From Thermorudis peleae (GTDB taxonomy: Bacteria; Chloroflexota; Chloroflexia; Thermomicrobiales; Thermomicrobiaceae): a DNA stretch of 64,000 nt. Shown here one piece after another: positions 44,193 through 51,603 of this stretch. Numbering within the stretch: position 1 is the first letter of the stretch; each line of letters opens with the position of its first letter. Position numbers and translations under genes: made by a program. Under the pieces are notes generated by a model that worked only from the letters and a program-made list of their open reading frames with translations, did not search any database and had not been told where the DNA came from. The stretch covers positions 1,178,001-1,242,000 of the forward strand of contig NZ_JQMP01000003.1 of the NCBI RefSeq assembly GCF_000744775.1, written 5' to 3'.

Positions 44193-45011
44193 CTATGGAT
44201 ACGTTTGGCTCTCGCTCCACGTTGAGCCAAGCGGGCCACGATCCTGTCCGTCGACATAGACGCGAACTTTTGGCGCGTTTCCTGACGTTACTGACAGTGT
44301 TTTCCCCTGGAGTGTAACGCGCTCGCCTGGGCTCATAACTTTTGCAAGCGCTACGTTGCCATCAACGCTCGCTTCAACCCAGACGCGGTCTGTTGCAGCA
44401 ATAACGAACGTGTGGCTTGTCGGCGTTGGACTCGGCGTTGGCGACGGTGGAGGAGAAGTAGGTGAGGGAGTAGCTGATGATGCAGCAAGGGTCGGTGATT
44501 GTATTGCTGTTGGTGTTGCTGTTACGACGAAAGCGGGCGGCGTTGCAAGAGCTGCAGCTGGCGTTATCGCTGCGGTTGGTCCATTTGTTGCCGTCGGTGT
44601 GTCCGCAAGGAGCAGGGTTGGAGCTTGCTTCGGGTGTGGACTCAGGGCGCTATAAATCCAGGCAAAGACAACAGCGGAGATCACAACCATAAAAGCGATA
44701 ATAGCAAAGTTGGGTGCCCAGTGCCCCGTTCGTGGTACTGACTTCACTGCCGGGACAACCCGGAATCCTCCGCTCCGTTGGCCGTGTGCTTCTTCAAACT
44801 TCGCAAGGACAGTAACGGGATCAAGGCCAAGATATTGGGCATAGGCCCGGACAATCCCCCGAGCATAGGTGAGTGGGGGAAGGACGTCAAACGCTTCTTG
44901 TTCAAGTGCAGCGAGATAACGCCGATGAATGCGCGTGGCGCGCTCGGCATCCGCAAGCGTCACTCCCCGATAGGCGCGAGCATTCCGTAACAAGTCGCCG
45001 AATTCGCCCAT
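44193..45011 (-). CDS. RodZ-like helix-turn-helix membrane protein
   Basis: A 272-residue protein. The N-terminal HTH_25-type domain (about residues 1-75) starts GEFGDLLRNARAYRGVTLADAE and includes YARGIVRAYAQYLGLDPV, as in RodZ. One transmembrane helix is at about residues 105-128 (FAIIAFMVVISAVVFAWIY). A Pro/Thr/Ala-rich linker of about 65 residues follows. The C-terminal domain (about 190-272) resembles the DUF4115 beta domain with VWVEASVDGNVAL, SPGERVTLQG and VRVYVDG. RodZ helps to hold the MreB cell-shape machinery; no mre gene is in the window. ATG at 45011 preferred; TTG 45020 possible. Confidence 0.85.
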   Translation of the reverse strand: MGEFGDLLRNARAYRGVTLADAERATRIHRRYLAALEQEAFDVLPPLTYARGIVRAYAQYLGLDPVTVLAKFEEAHGQRSGGFRVVPAVKSVPRTGHWAPNFAIIAFMVVISAVVFAWIYSALSPHPKQAPTLLLADTPTATNGPTAAITPAAALATPPAFVVTATPTAIQSPTLAASSATPSPTSPPPSPTPSPTPTSHTFVIAATDRVWVEASVDGNVALAKVMSPGERVTLQGKTLSVTSGNAPKVRVYVDGQDRGPLGSTWSESQTYP

Positions 45012-45041
45012 AGCCTCCAACGTAACAGATATGATCCTTGC

Positions 45042-45902
45042 CTATGCTGAACGACTTCGCCGCGTCCGCGTACTATCGCGCGCAGCGAGTAACTGCCGCA
45101 AGTATTCATCGACGTTCGGCGTTGGTCGACCATGATGGGAAATGTCTGCTTGTTCCAGCCACCATTCGTCGTGAGGTGTCCACCATGATCCCAGTGAGCT
45201 TGCACACGGCAAGGCATTCGCCGCTACCTTCGTCCGCTCAGGAAATGCGAAGGCGTTGGCACACCAGCCGGTTGTGCCGTCGCCAATAGGACGGAAATCA
45301 CGGCATGTGCGGCAGCAGCGTGGCAAATTGCTGAGTGCAGGAGGGATCGGCTCATCAAGGAGCGGTTCCTCCAGTCGATGTGCTTCGGTGACAGCTTCCT
45401 GATCTTCTCGGTCAAGCTGGGGCAATGGCTCGGTTAAGCCACTTTGGTGAGCGGGTATCGCATCAGTCTCAATGGTCTTTCCGGTGTCAGGAGCGTGGGT
45501 ACTGGGGCGCACGCGCTGCGCACGCTGTTTGTGCGGGGATGACTCAGCGGTTGTAGCCTGCCCAGTGACAGGGGACGCCGATAGTGCTGAAGGTGATGCA
45601 GTAGTAACAGTCGTTGGTGGCACTAATGTTGGTTGTTGCTGTTTGCCCACGTCACGATGCGGAAGGTGCTGGGGAGGCATTTCAGCGAGAAAGGCCGAGG
45701 AGTCGTCGTGTATGGCGCCGTGTACGGTGCTCTCTCGTGGTTCCCAAAGGTCATTATCCCAGCCTGTTTGGCAAGCAAGCTCGTTTTTCCGGACAAGTAC
45801 CATGTGATGGAGCTCACGACGAAGCGGATGTCGGCACCACCCAGCCCCTGCGAGCGAACCTTCTTCGAAATAGCGGCATGTTCCACAGCGACGCTGTGGC
45901 AC
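45042..45902 (-). CDS. Protein with a duplicated Cys-motif domain and disordered linker
   Basis: A 286-residue protein that I do not recognise. Two copies of a short domain of form CxxC-x(about 13)-GWC-x(about 20)-C...W are visible. The first (C6, C9, C23, C44) contains RRCGTCRYFEEG and the second (C197, C200, C214, C233) contains CRTCRDFRPI. Between them are about 140 residues rich in Pro, Thr, Ser and Gln. Each domain probably binds zinc or an iron-sulfur cluster. The GTG at 45902 is chosen because AAGGAGG lies 7 bases upstream; the frame continues to 45989. It follows no obvious operon partner. Confidence 0.7.
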   Translation of the reverse strand: MPQRRCGTCRYFEEGSLAGAGWCRHPLRRELHHMVLVRKNELACQTGWDNDLWEPRESTVHGAIHDDSSAFLAEMPPQHLPHRDVGKQQQPTLVPPTTVTTASPSALSASPVTGQATTAESSPHKQRAQRVRPSTHAPDTGKTIETDAIPAHQSGLTEPLPQLDREDQEAVTEAHRLEEPLLDEPIPPALSNLPRCCRTCRDFRPIGDGTTGWCANAFAFPERTKVAANALPCASSLGSWWTPHDEWWLEQADISHHGRPTPNVDEYLRQLLAARDSTRTRRSRSA

Positions 45903-46370
45903 CCTTGTGCCCTCCTTAGGTAAAGCGTATTGCAAAGCATAGAACGAGACAGGACGCTCATAGGAATGAAGCAACACTCTCGCGTCCACCGTCTCGCGTG
46001 TTACCTCTTGATGGTAGCACCCTGCATTGGTTGGGAAAAGGGCTGCGGCAGGACGAAGAGCTGCTTGAGCAATGCAACGCTAAAGTGTATGAACGCAAGA
46101 ACATCGTGACGCTGAGAAAATCGCTGGGACGCAGTACCGGTGATCGCGGTATTAAACAACGAAGGGGGCGCATGAATGCGCCCCCTTCGCCCGCTCCCCC
46201 TAACCGGAGCAGGTTACTCCCCTTCCCCGACGCGAGCGTTGCCTCACGTCCTGCTCCCACTATTTCATAACGAATGGGCTGGCGAAAGGTTACGCAGTGG
46301 GCTGAAGGCAACCCAAATCGTTATACTTGCCATGTTGTGATAGGCTACCCTACCCTGAGGTGGAGGAGCC
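45903..46370. other. Structured intergenic region upstream of miaB
   Basis: About 468 bases without a supported gene. It holds a perfect 14-bp-stem hairpin (46160-46189) and a second stem, GGAGCAGG (46206-46213) with CCTGCTCC (46250-46257). A TATACT at 46322-46327 could be the miaB -10 box. No known riboswitch class could be assigned. Confidence 0.5.
46160..46189. terminator. Perfect GC-rich hairpin, terminator-like
   Basis: CGAAGGGGGCGCAT (46160-46173) and ATGCGCCCCCTTCG (46176-46189) are exact complements with a 2-base centre. On the minus strand it is followed by TTGTTTAAT, a weak T-tract; on the plus strand by a C-rich stretch. If it is a terminator, it would end a minus-strand RNA from within the intergenic region. 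Confidence 0.5.
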
Positions 46371-47759
46371 ATGACGAGGTCTGTGTTCCCGACATCCTTG
46401 CCGGTTGAACGTCCTGTGGATGGAGTCAAACGCTTTCATATCTGGACCATCGGCTGCCAAATGAACGAAGCCGAGTCTGCCAAAGCTGCGGCGCTGTTAC
46501 GGCAGGCAGGATACGTCAGTGCGCTCCGTGAAGAAGATGCCGACATCGTTATTGTCAATACGTGTGTTGTTCGGCAGCAGGCTGAGGAGAAAGCCGCAGG
46601 ACATATTGGCGCACTTGCTCGCTTAAAGCAGCGAAACCCCAATGTACGAATTGCCGTAACCGGTTGTATGGTCACCGGTCAGGAAGAGAAGCTTTCAGCA
46701 CGATTCCCGCATGTCGATCTCTTTTATGGACCGTCGGAATTTGAACGACTTGTTGAAATTGCCCCTGAGCTGCGTGATGTCGATTTCGATCTTGCTGAGC
46801 TGCCACATTACTATGATGAGGGGACAAGTGACCCCGAAGTTACCGCGTTTGTGCCGATTATCTATGGCTGTAACTTTGTCTGCTCGTACTGCATCGTACC
46901 ATATCGACGTGGGCGAGAGCGAAGCCGGCCAATGGCTGATATCGTGGCCGAGGTTGAGCGTCTAGCAGCCCGTGGTGTTCGCGAAATTACGTTGTTAGGG
47001 CAGACTGTTAATGCCTACGGCCACGACCTACCAGGCCAGCCGGATCTGGCTGACCTCTTAGCTGCGGTGCATGAGGTTGATGGCATTGAGCGTATCCGTT
47101 TCCTTACATCGCATCCCAAGTACTTCTCGGACAAGCTCATCGCAGCAATTCGTGATTTGCCGAAAGTCTGTGAACATGTTAACTTGCCGGTTCAATCTGG
47201 CGATAATGAAGTCCTTCGACGCATGCGGCGCAACTACACGGTCGAGTACTATCGCGAGCGTATTGCCAAGATTCGCGAAATGATTCCCGACGTGACACTC
47301 TCTACTGATATCATCGTTGGTTTTCCAGGAGAGACAGAGGAACAATTCCAACATACGTACCAGTTACTTGAAGATATCCGTTTTGACAAAGTACATGTGG
47401 CAATGTATTCGCCACGGCCGGGCACACTTTCCGCGCGCTGGGAAGACGATGTGCCACGTGCTGAAAAGCGGCGCCGTCATCAAGCGATTGAAAAGTTGCA
47501 AGAACAAATCTGCCGCGAGCGGAATGAGCGCTATCGAGGCCAAGTTGTCGAGGTCCTGGTGGACGGTATGGCTCGCGGTCGATGGCGTGGGCGAACGCGG
47601 GGCAACACGTTGGTCTTCTTTGAGTCGCCTGACTCATGGAAAGGCAAGCTCGTCCACGTTCGCATCACGCAGGTAAGTCCATGGTACCTCCTTGGAGAGC
47701 TGATAGAACCACAAACATCGCATGGAGGGGTACAGCAGTATGTTGCAGTTTCCCGGTGA
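46371..47759 (+). CDS. miaB: tRNA-2-methylthio-N6-isopentenyladenosine synthase MiaB
   Basis: A 462-residue radical-SAM methylthiotransferase that adds a methylthio group to i6A37 in tRNA. The N-terminal UPF0004 domain has its three Fe-S cysteines in TIGCQMNEAES, VNTCVVRQQAEEK and VTGCMVTGQEE. The radical-SAM cluster motif is GCNFVCSYCIVPYRRGRE. The C-terminal TRAM domain has RYRGQVVEVLVDG and WKGKLVHVRITQV. The length is normal. GGAGGAG precedes the ATG. It overlaps the TPR gene by 20 bp. Confidence 0.96.
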   Translation: MTRSVFPTSLPVERPVDGVKRFHIWTIGCQMNEAESAKAAALLRQAGYVSALREEDADIVIVNTCVVRQQAEEKAAGHIGALARLKQRNPNVRIAVTGCMVTGQEEKLSARFPHVDLFYGPSEFERLVEIAPELRDVDFDLAELPHYYDEGTSDPEVTAFVPIIYGCNFVCSYCIVPYRRGRERSRPMADIVAEVERLAARGVREITLLGQTVNAYGHDLPGQPDLADLLAAVHEVDGIERIRFLTSHPKYFSDKLIAAIRDLPKVCEHVNLPVQSGDNEVLRRMRRNYTVEYYRERIAKIREMIPDVTLSTDIIVGFPGETEEQFQHTYQLLEDIRFDKVHVAMYSPRPGTLSARWEDDVPRAEKRRRHQAIEKLQEQICRERNERYRGQVVEVLVDGMARGRWRGRTRGNTLVFFESPDSWKGKLVHVRITQVSPWYLLGELIEPQTSHGGVQQYVAVSR

Positions 47760-48618
47760 AGGTGCACAAGAGCGTCGATTAATCCGTCGCTTAACCAACG
47801 CAGCCAAGCAGTACGCGTTGCATGGCGAGTGGGAACGAGCAGTAGAGGCAAATCGAAAGCTACTCGAATATGCTCCGCGCGATGTTGCTGCATATAACCG
47901 ATTAGGTCGAGCCCTCGCTGCCCTTGGTCAGCTGGATGCTGCACGCGAAGCCTATGAAAAGGCGTTAGAGATTGATCCTGGAAACACCATTGCGCAACGT
48001 AATTTGAATCGCTTGCAGTGGTGGAATGGCGATAATGGTGGCAGCGTTGCGCTGCTTCAGCAGCCGGCACGTGCTGATGTTTTTATCGAAGAAGTAGGTC
48101 GGACGTATGTGACCGATGTGCTTGAACCAGCCGATTCAGCAATCTTGGCACAGCTTTTTCCAGGCCAGGAGTTGCTCGTTGAGGTTCGGGATAATGCTGT
48201 CGTTGTCTGTGATCCAGTCGGTCGTTGTCTTGGCCGACTCGATGCGGAGCTTACCCGTCGTCTTCGTGACCTGATCCAGCAAGGCAATCAGTACCGCGCG
48301 TACGTGGTCGCATTGAATGGCAGCACAGTGCGTGTGATCTTGCGGGAGGTCTTCCGGACAGCGAGCTTGCTCGAGCGCCCTTCCTTCCCGCCGCAGCCCA
48401 AAATTGCAGCGCCTCGGCCGTATTTGCCCGAAAGTGGCCTCCAAGAGGAAGAAGAACTTGGGGAAGAAGAGGTTGCCGAGTTGCTTGAGGAGACTGAGGA
48501 AGAGGAAGAAGAAGCGGTCTTGTCCGAGGAGGTTACTCCCGAAGAAGAATTACTTGTCGAGGATGAGCCACTTCTTTCTGACCTCGATTTCACCGACGAC
48601 TCTCCTTTAGATAGCTAG
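47740..48618 (+). CDS. Tetratricopeptide-repeat protein with acidic tail
   Basis: A 292-residue protein. Two TPR units are at about residues 14-82, including EWERAVEANRKLLEYAPRDVA and LDAAREAYEKALEIDP. A middle domain (about 105-215) includes TYVTDVLEPADSAIL and PVGRCLGRLDAELTRRL and has a beta-rich look similar to an RNA- or protein-binding fold, not assigned. The last 65 residues or so are strongly acidic with runs of Glu. The ATG at 47740 has GGAGGGG upstream; the start lies within miaB, so the two are coupled. The role is unknown, probably as a scaffold. Confidence 0.8.
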   Translation: MLQFPGEGAQERRLIRRLTNAAKQYALHGEWERAVEANRKLLEYAPRDVAAYNRLGRALAALGQLDAAREAYEKALEIDPGNTIAQRNLNRLQWWNGDNGGSVALLQQPARADVFIEEVGRTYVTDVLEPADSAILAQLFPGQELLVEVRDNAVVVCDPVGRCLGRLDAELTRRLRDLIQQGNQYRAYVVALNGSTVRVILREVFRTASLLERPSFPPQPKIAAPRPYLPESGLQEEEELGEEEVAELLEETEEEEEEAVLSEEVTPEEELLVEDEPLLSDLDFTDDSPLDS

Positions 48619-48639
48619 CTTGCTTCCGAACGCATAGTA

Positions 48640-48676
48640 CCCCTGGGGCAACACACCCCAGGGGCTTCGTTTCTCT
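48640..48676. terminator. Intrinsic terminator between convergent genes
   Basis: CCCCTGGGG (48640-48648) pairs with CCCCAGGGG (48656-48664) across a 7-base loop and is followed by CTTCGTTTCTC. It serves the miaB-TPR transcript and perhaps the opposite strand. Confidence 0.75.
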
Positions 48677-48687
48677 CAATTCGGCTG

Positions 48688-48963
48688 CTAGCGGAGGACA
48701 AACGTAAGGGCGATTAAGACAGCAATAATCAAGGCAGTAAGGATCAGCAGGCGCCGCAAGTCCGAGCGAATCATGGAGAACTCTTCGTCAACGCGTCCCC
48801 ACGGCGAGACAATACCAGTCGGGTGATTTATGCTGGCAGCCTGCGTGTTTGATACGCGTGTCGGCGCTGCTGTCCGAGGCATTGGCTGTGGTGTTACTGT
48901 GTTCGGGGCTGGCCTTCTGGTTTGTGCTGGTCGCTGTCCTGATCGCGGTCGGCGTTGTGCCAT
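48688..48963 (-). CDS. Small tail-anchored membrane protein
   Basis: A 91-residue protein. The first 55 residues are Pro/Arg/Thr-rich and probably disordered. A segment VDEEFSMIRSDLRRL precedes one C-terminal transmembrane helix, LILTALIIAVLIALTFVL, leaving almost nothing outside. The ATG at 48963 has GAGGGAG upstream. I do not recognise a family. It may be co-transcribed with nothing else, as the next minus-strand gene ends 65 bp upstream. Confidence 0.6.
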   Translation of the reverse strand: MAQRRPRSGQRPAQTRRPAPNTVTPQPMPRTAAPTRVSNTQAASINHPTGIVSPWGRVDEEFSMIRSDLRRLLILTALIIAVLIALTFVLR

Positions 48964-49028
48964 GCTGCTCCCTCATGAACCGATCACACATGTACACCAT
49001 GGCAGTATACCAGAGGATGCTGTACTGT

Positions 49029-49835
49029 CTAGGCTGACGTAATTTCAACAAGATCGCCACGACGGAGGCCAAGTTCGTGTGCAGCGTTTCCGTTGCGAAT
49101 TGCAATCTCAAGGCCGCCGTGGCTGCCGAAAAGTGCAAGTGGTGACCCCGGTTTGACATCGCCATATGTCGTGTGAATACCATGAATTACCACACTCCCA
49201 CACCGAACAAGCGCAGTTTCATAGGCAAACGGAATATCCTCGGGCCGGATCAGCGTTCGACAATTGCCGAAGTGGTCGATTGACAACAGTGGGCCTTGCA
49301 CACGTTCCGGTGTCCGTACCACAGGCGTAAGCGAGAGCTGGACAATCTCGCTTGGTGCGATTGGTGTGCCAAGGAGTGCAAGGTCAGTACCCGATGCAAG
49401 GTGAGCTGCTACAGGTGCGAAGATATCACGGCCATGAAATGTCCGTGAGACAGGATGACGGAAAAATTGGGGGCGATCGAGTGCCACGACCATGTGGGGC
49501 GGTGTCTCACGAAAAACCAGGGTTCCTACCCCATTGTCTGGCAGCACGAAGTACTGCTCGCCGGCAAGACACGCGAGAGCACGCCGTGCCGTCCCGACTC
49601 CTGGATCGACCACTGCGACATGCACTGTTCCTGGTGGGAAGACACGCCACGCTGTCGCAAGCTGAAAGCTTCCTTCGAGAATATCTTGTGGTGGAACAGC
49701 GTGGGTCAGGTCAACAAGGCGAACCTGTGGGGCAAGACTGAGGATCACGGCTTTCATCTGTCCCACATAGGTGTCGCGCTCGCCGAAATCTGTCAGGAGT
49801 GTAATCAAGCCACTGGGTCGAGGAAAGCGGTTCAT
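49029..49835 (-). CDS. S-adenosyl-L-methionine hydrolase (adenosine-forming), DUF62 family
   Basis: A 268-residue protein of the SAM hydroxide adenosyltransferase family, relatives of the fluorinase and chlorinase, which split SAM into adenosine and methionine using water. Family motifs are LLTDFGERDTYVGQMKAVI (N-terminal domain), VVDPGVGTARR, LPDNGVG, FHGRDIFAPVAAHLASG and DHFGNC in the C-terminal barrel. The halide-specific loop cannot be judged by eye. The ATG at 49835 is chosen because similarity starts there; the longer frame overlaps mobA. It follows mobA by 13 bp on the same strand. Confidence 0.9.
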   Translation of the reverse strand: MNRFPRPSGLITLLTDFGERDTYVGQMKAVILSLAPQVRLVDLTHAVPPQDILEGSFQLATAWRVFPPGTVHVAVVDPGVGTARRALACLAGEQYFVLPDNGVGTLVFRETPPHMVVALDRPQFFRHPVSRTFHGRDIFAPVAAHLASGTDLALLGTPIAPSEIVQLSLTPVVRTPERVQGPLLSIDHFGNCRTLIRPEDIPFAYETALVRCGSVVIHGIHTTYGDVKPGSPLALFGSHGGLEIAIRNGNAAHELGLRRGDLVEITSA

Positions 49836-49848
49836 TGCGAGTCCAATC

Positions 49849-50487
49849 TCATCCCTGAAGGCGTTCTGCAGCATCGAAGGCCTGCACATGCGCAAGCGCC
49901 CAGGCATAAGCCTCTGGTGTGTTCGCATTAAAGAAGCTGAGTAACTCGGGATCAAATTGTCGAACAGTCGACTCAGGAATGCGCCGGACATGAACTCGTG
50001 GGAAGAAGCCGATAACCTGGTATCGCCCCTGGGCGAGTTGCTGTTCAATTGCAGGAATGCAGGCTCGGCTGTAGATCGCGTGGAGCGTTTGCAGCGTTTC
50101 TTCACCACCCTGAGCGCTTGTGCCACGAAGCGCAGGAATGAGGACGTCATAATCTCGAGGAAGGCTGATCATATAGCGGAGCAATTGCACGTTAACAAAG
50201 GGGAGATCACACGCTAAAACGAGGCAGTAGGGATGTTGCGCAGTTGTAAGCGCGGTGTAGATCCCGCCTAATGGTCCAGCTTGTGGGACAAGATCGTCGA
50301 CTCGACGGGCGGCAAATTGCTCATATCCTGGACGTGCTGGGGCAATGAGCAGGAGATCATCTGAAAGCGGAGCAACCCGCCGGAGGACACGTCCAAGCAG
50401 TGGCTCACCCCCAACATCAAGCAGAGCTTTATCTTTCCCCATACGACGACTCTGGCCTCCGGACAGAATCGCAATCGAAAGATCCAC
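49849..50487 (-). CDS. mobA: Molybdenum cofactor guanylyltransferase MobA
   Basis: A 212-residue nucleotidyltransferase that attaches GMP to molybdopterin. The N-terminal signature is AILSGGQSRRMGKDKALLDV, followed by DLVPQAGPLGGIYTAL and ACDLPFVN, the GTP- and metal-binding motifs. The length is typical. No moa or moe genes are adjacent, although a ThiF/MoeB-like gene occurs near 2 kb. The DUF62 gene follows on the same strand. Confidence 0.93.
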   Translation of the reverse strand: MDLSIAILSGGQSRRMGKDKALLDVGGEPLLGRVLRRVAPLSDDLLLIAPARPGYEQFAARRVDDLVPQAGPLGGIYTALTTAQHPYCLVLACDLPFVNVQLLRYMISLPRDYDVLIPALRGTSAQGGEETLQTLHAIYSRACIPAIEQQLAQGRYQVIGFFPRVHVRRIPESTVRQFDPELLSFFNANTPEAYAWALAHVQAFDAAERLQG

Positions 50488-50669
50488 GATCGCACTACCC
50501 CTCTTGTGCTCTTTTCTCCGTCCGAAGTATACTGGTCTCGTACTTCCAGCAGTGTAGCGAGCAAAGTGGTGATTCGAGCAGAGCGGCGTATTGAACGGAG
50601 GCCGGTGGACTCTTCAGCGAGGTCTTGTGGCAGTGGGTAGGGTTGCGTCGCTAAAGGAGGGCAGCACCC

Positions 50670-50945
50670 ATGAATTCGGCACTCATCGGGAAGATCGAGA
50701 AAGCTCGCCGATACGCTGAAGAACCAGAGCGTGCTCAGCTCCAATCACTTCATGTTCGTTTCCGTGGCGACCACGACGTCTATGACGTGCGGTTCGAAGA
50801 TCAGCACTGGAGTTGCACGTGTCATTCGTTCTCTGCTCTTGGGCTTGGTACGTGCAGCCATATCATGGCGCTTGAACGGCTGCTTGCTCCAATGATTCCA
50901 GCAGAAGTGCCAGCAAGCGGGACGCAACCCCTTGGTTCCTCTTAA
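50670..50945 (+). CDS. SWIM zinc-finger protein
   Basis: A 91-residue protein that is almost only a SWIM finger. The zinc ligands CxCx(n)CxH are in WSCTCHSFSALGLGTCSHIMALE (Cys pair near residue 50, Cys-His near 63); the motif is described here in parts because of its length. SWIM domains bind DNA or proteins and usually occur within larger helicases or Sws1-type repair proteins. AAAGGAGG lies upstream of the ATG. It is transcribed between mobA (divergent) and the c-di-AMP-receptor-like gene (convergent), without an obvious partner. Confidence 0.8.
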   Translation: MNSALIGKIEKARRYAEEPERAQLQSLHVRFRGDHDVYDVRFEDQHWSCTCHSFSALGLGTCSHIMALERLLAPMIPAEVPASGTQPLGSS

Positions 50946-50969
50946 AAAATCTGGCTATTAAAAGTCTGG

Positions 50970-51311
50970 CTATCGTGATACTCCGCTAAGGACTTGCTCG
51001 TAGCGTTCGACTGGGAGGATGAAGAGCGAGCCTCCTCCGACGACACGCGGTAATGGAACTGTTTGCCATTCGGATTCCTCTTCGAGACGATCAGGTGCTG
51101 GCGGTGCTGGTTGCTCCTGCCAGTATGCGTGCAAGAGTTGAAGCGCTTGACGAAGTTCATCTTCTGAAACCCCGAGCAGCAGTGCGGCGCTTCCAGGTTG
51201 CAGAAGTTTGCCGGTAGCTGAAATTTGCGTCACCTTCAAACCTGCTTCAACGAGCGTAGCCACAATCAGTGGGGCATCCTGCTCATGCACGATCGCAATA
51301 ATGAGGTGCAT
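50970..51311 (-). CDS. Cyclic-di-AMP receptor-like protein (DarA/PstA, PF06153)
   Basis: A 113-residue PII-like protein. The N-terminus MHLIIAIVHEQDAPLIVATL, followed by KVTQISATGKLLQPGSAALLLGV, matches the DarA/PstA fold, in which trimers bind cyclic-di-AMP between subunits. The second half includes GGGSLFILPVERYEQV, the usual C-terminal strand. The ATG at 51311 has AGGAG upstream; the longer open frame lacks similarity. No c-di-AMP cyclase is in the window, so signalling by this nucleotide is inferred from the family. Confidence 0.82.
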   Translation of the reverse strand: MHLIIAIVHEQDAPLIVATLVEAGLKVTQISATGKLLQPGSAALLLGVSEDELRQALQLLHAYWQEQPAPPAPDRLEEESEWQTVPLPRVVGGGSLFILPVERYEQVLSGVSR

Positions 51312-51603
51312 CCCGACTCCTGACTCTCTGACTATGACTCCTCTTGACAGAACCTTTCGCCACGATAAAGTGTCGCATACAACGCAGAGCTTCTGCTGAC
51401 CCGGCGCGGTTTTGTTTTGGCTTATGGTGCCGCCATTGGCACCAGGAATGAGTCCACACCCTGGCTTCTGTGGTGCAGGGCTCATCGACATGGTTGGTGG
51501 GCGTTTGTTACCCTGAACAAAAGGGTGAGAGCGTGCCCGTATCTCGCGTGTAAGCATATCGGGACAAGCACGATACAGCATGTTACGGGAACAGGGGGAA
51601 CAT
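51312..51603. other. Intergenic region before the ThDP enzyme gene
   Basis: A promoter-like pair TTGACA (51344-51349) and TAAAGT (51366-51371), 16 bases apart, would give a leader of about 225 bases for the plus-strand gene. A small hairpin ACCCT/AGGGT lies near 51511-51527. No supported gene is present. Confidence 0.4.

Noticed and set aside
45903-45989. N-terminal extension of the duplicated Cys-motif protein to a GTG at 45989
   Set aside because: AAGGAGG stands 7 bases before the GTG at 45902, and the extension adds no motif.
46190-46270. Possible yybP-ykoY (manganese) or T-box riboswitch on the minus strand, because of GGGGAGTAA and AGGGTGCTACC
   Set aside because: Only short pieces match. 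The second conserved half of yybP-ykoY and a T-box TGGNACCGCG are missing.
51420-51515. A second leader-peptide attenuator before the ThDP enzyme gene
   Set aside because: Short frames there show no clustering of Ile, Val or Leu codons and the hairpin is weak.
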